Shown here piece after piece: positions 5,714 to 5,725 of a stretch of DNA of 5,725 nt. The notes under the pieces are model-generated. The model searched no databases, was not told the origin of the DNA, and saw nothing but the letters and a program-made list of their open reading frames with translations. Position 1 is the first letter of the stretch. Each line of letters begins with the position of its first letter. This DNA is from CAYUNA01 sp047629355. Its GTDB lineage: Bacteria; Bacteroidota; Bacteroidia; Chitinophagales; Saprospiraceae. The translations under genes were made by a program, and so were the position numbers. The DNA lies in assembly GCA_047629355.1 (NCBI GenBank), contig JBLHWU010000321.1, forward strand, positions 1-5,725. Reading direction: 5' to 3'.

Positions 5714-5725
5714 CTTTTTAAATTT

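Overview
The window looks like a chromosomal segment of a Bacteroidota bacterium, plausibly of the Saprospiria/Cytophagia/Chitinophagia type. The reasons are A-rich leaders without Shine-Dalgarno sites, TAnnTTTG-type promoter motifs, very AT-rich spacers between moderately GC genes, a signal peptide ending FA|Q, a lipoprotein signal, and a long exported Asp-box (BNR) propeller protein of a kind common in that phylum. The genus cannot be fixed from the sequence.

Layout. Positions 1-106 (minus) hold the first 35 codons of a gene cut by the window edge, which reads like the N-terminus of an IS630-family transposase. Positions 107-408 have no gene but are highly structured: a long hairpin (core 189-225, outer arms reaching 170 and 240), then a 159-bp near-palindrome (251-409) flanked by a TAA direct repeat. 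The second structure looks like a miniature inverted-repeat (foldback) element. Positions 409-3714 (minus) encode a 1101-residue secreted VPS10/sortilin-like Asp-box propeller protein, and the palindrome supplies the last base of its stop codon. Positions 3715-3933 form a divergent promoter region with nested inverted repeats and TAnnTTTG motifs on both strands. Positions 3934-5511 (plus) encode a 525-residue lipoprotein of the amidase-signature family with an intact Lys-Ser-Ser triad. Positions 5512-5725 are AT-rich and hold a degenerate heptamer repeat, another foldback and a Shine-Dalgarno-like AAGGAGG near the edge.

The two complete genes are divergently transcribed and both products are predicted to leave the cytoplasm: one soluble or envelope-associated, one lipid-anchored. 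A shared role in processing extracellular peptides or amides is possible, but nothing in the sequence links them beyond sharing an upstream region. Both belong to well-known families. The unusual content is in the spacers: every intergenic stretch carries a long inverted repeat, and the one at 251-409 has the clearest marks of a non-autonomous mobile element.
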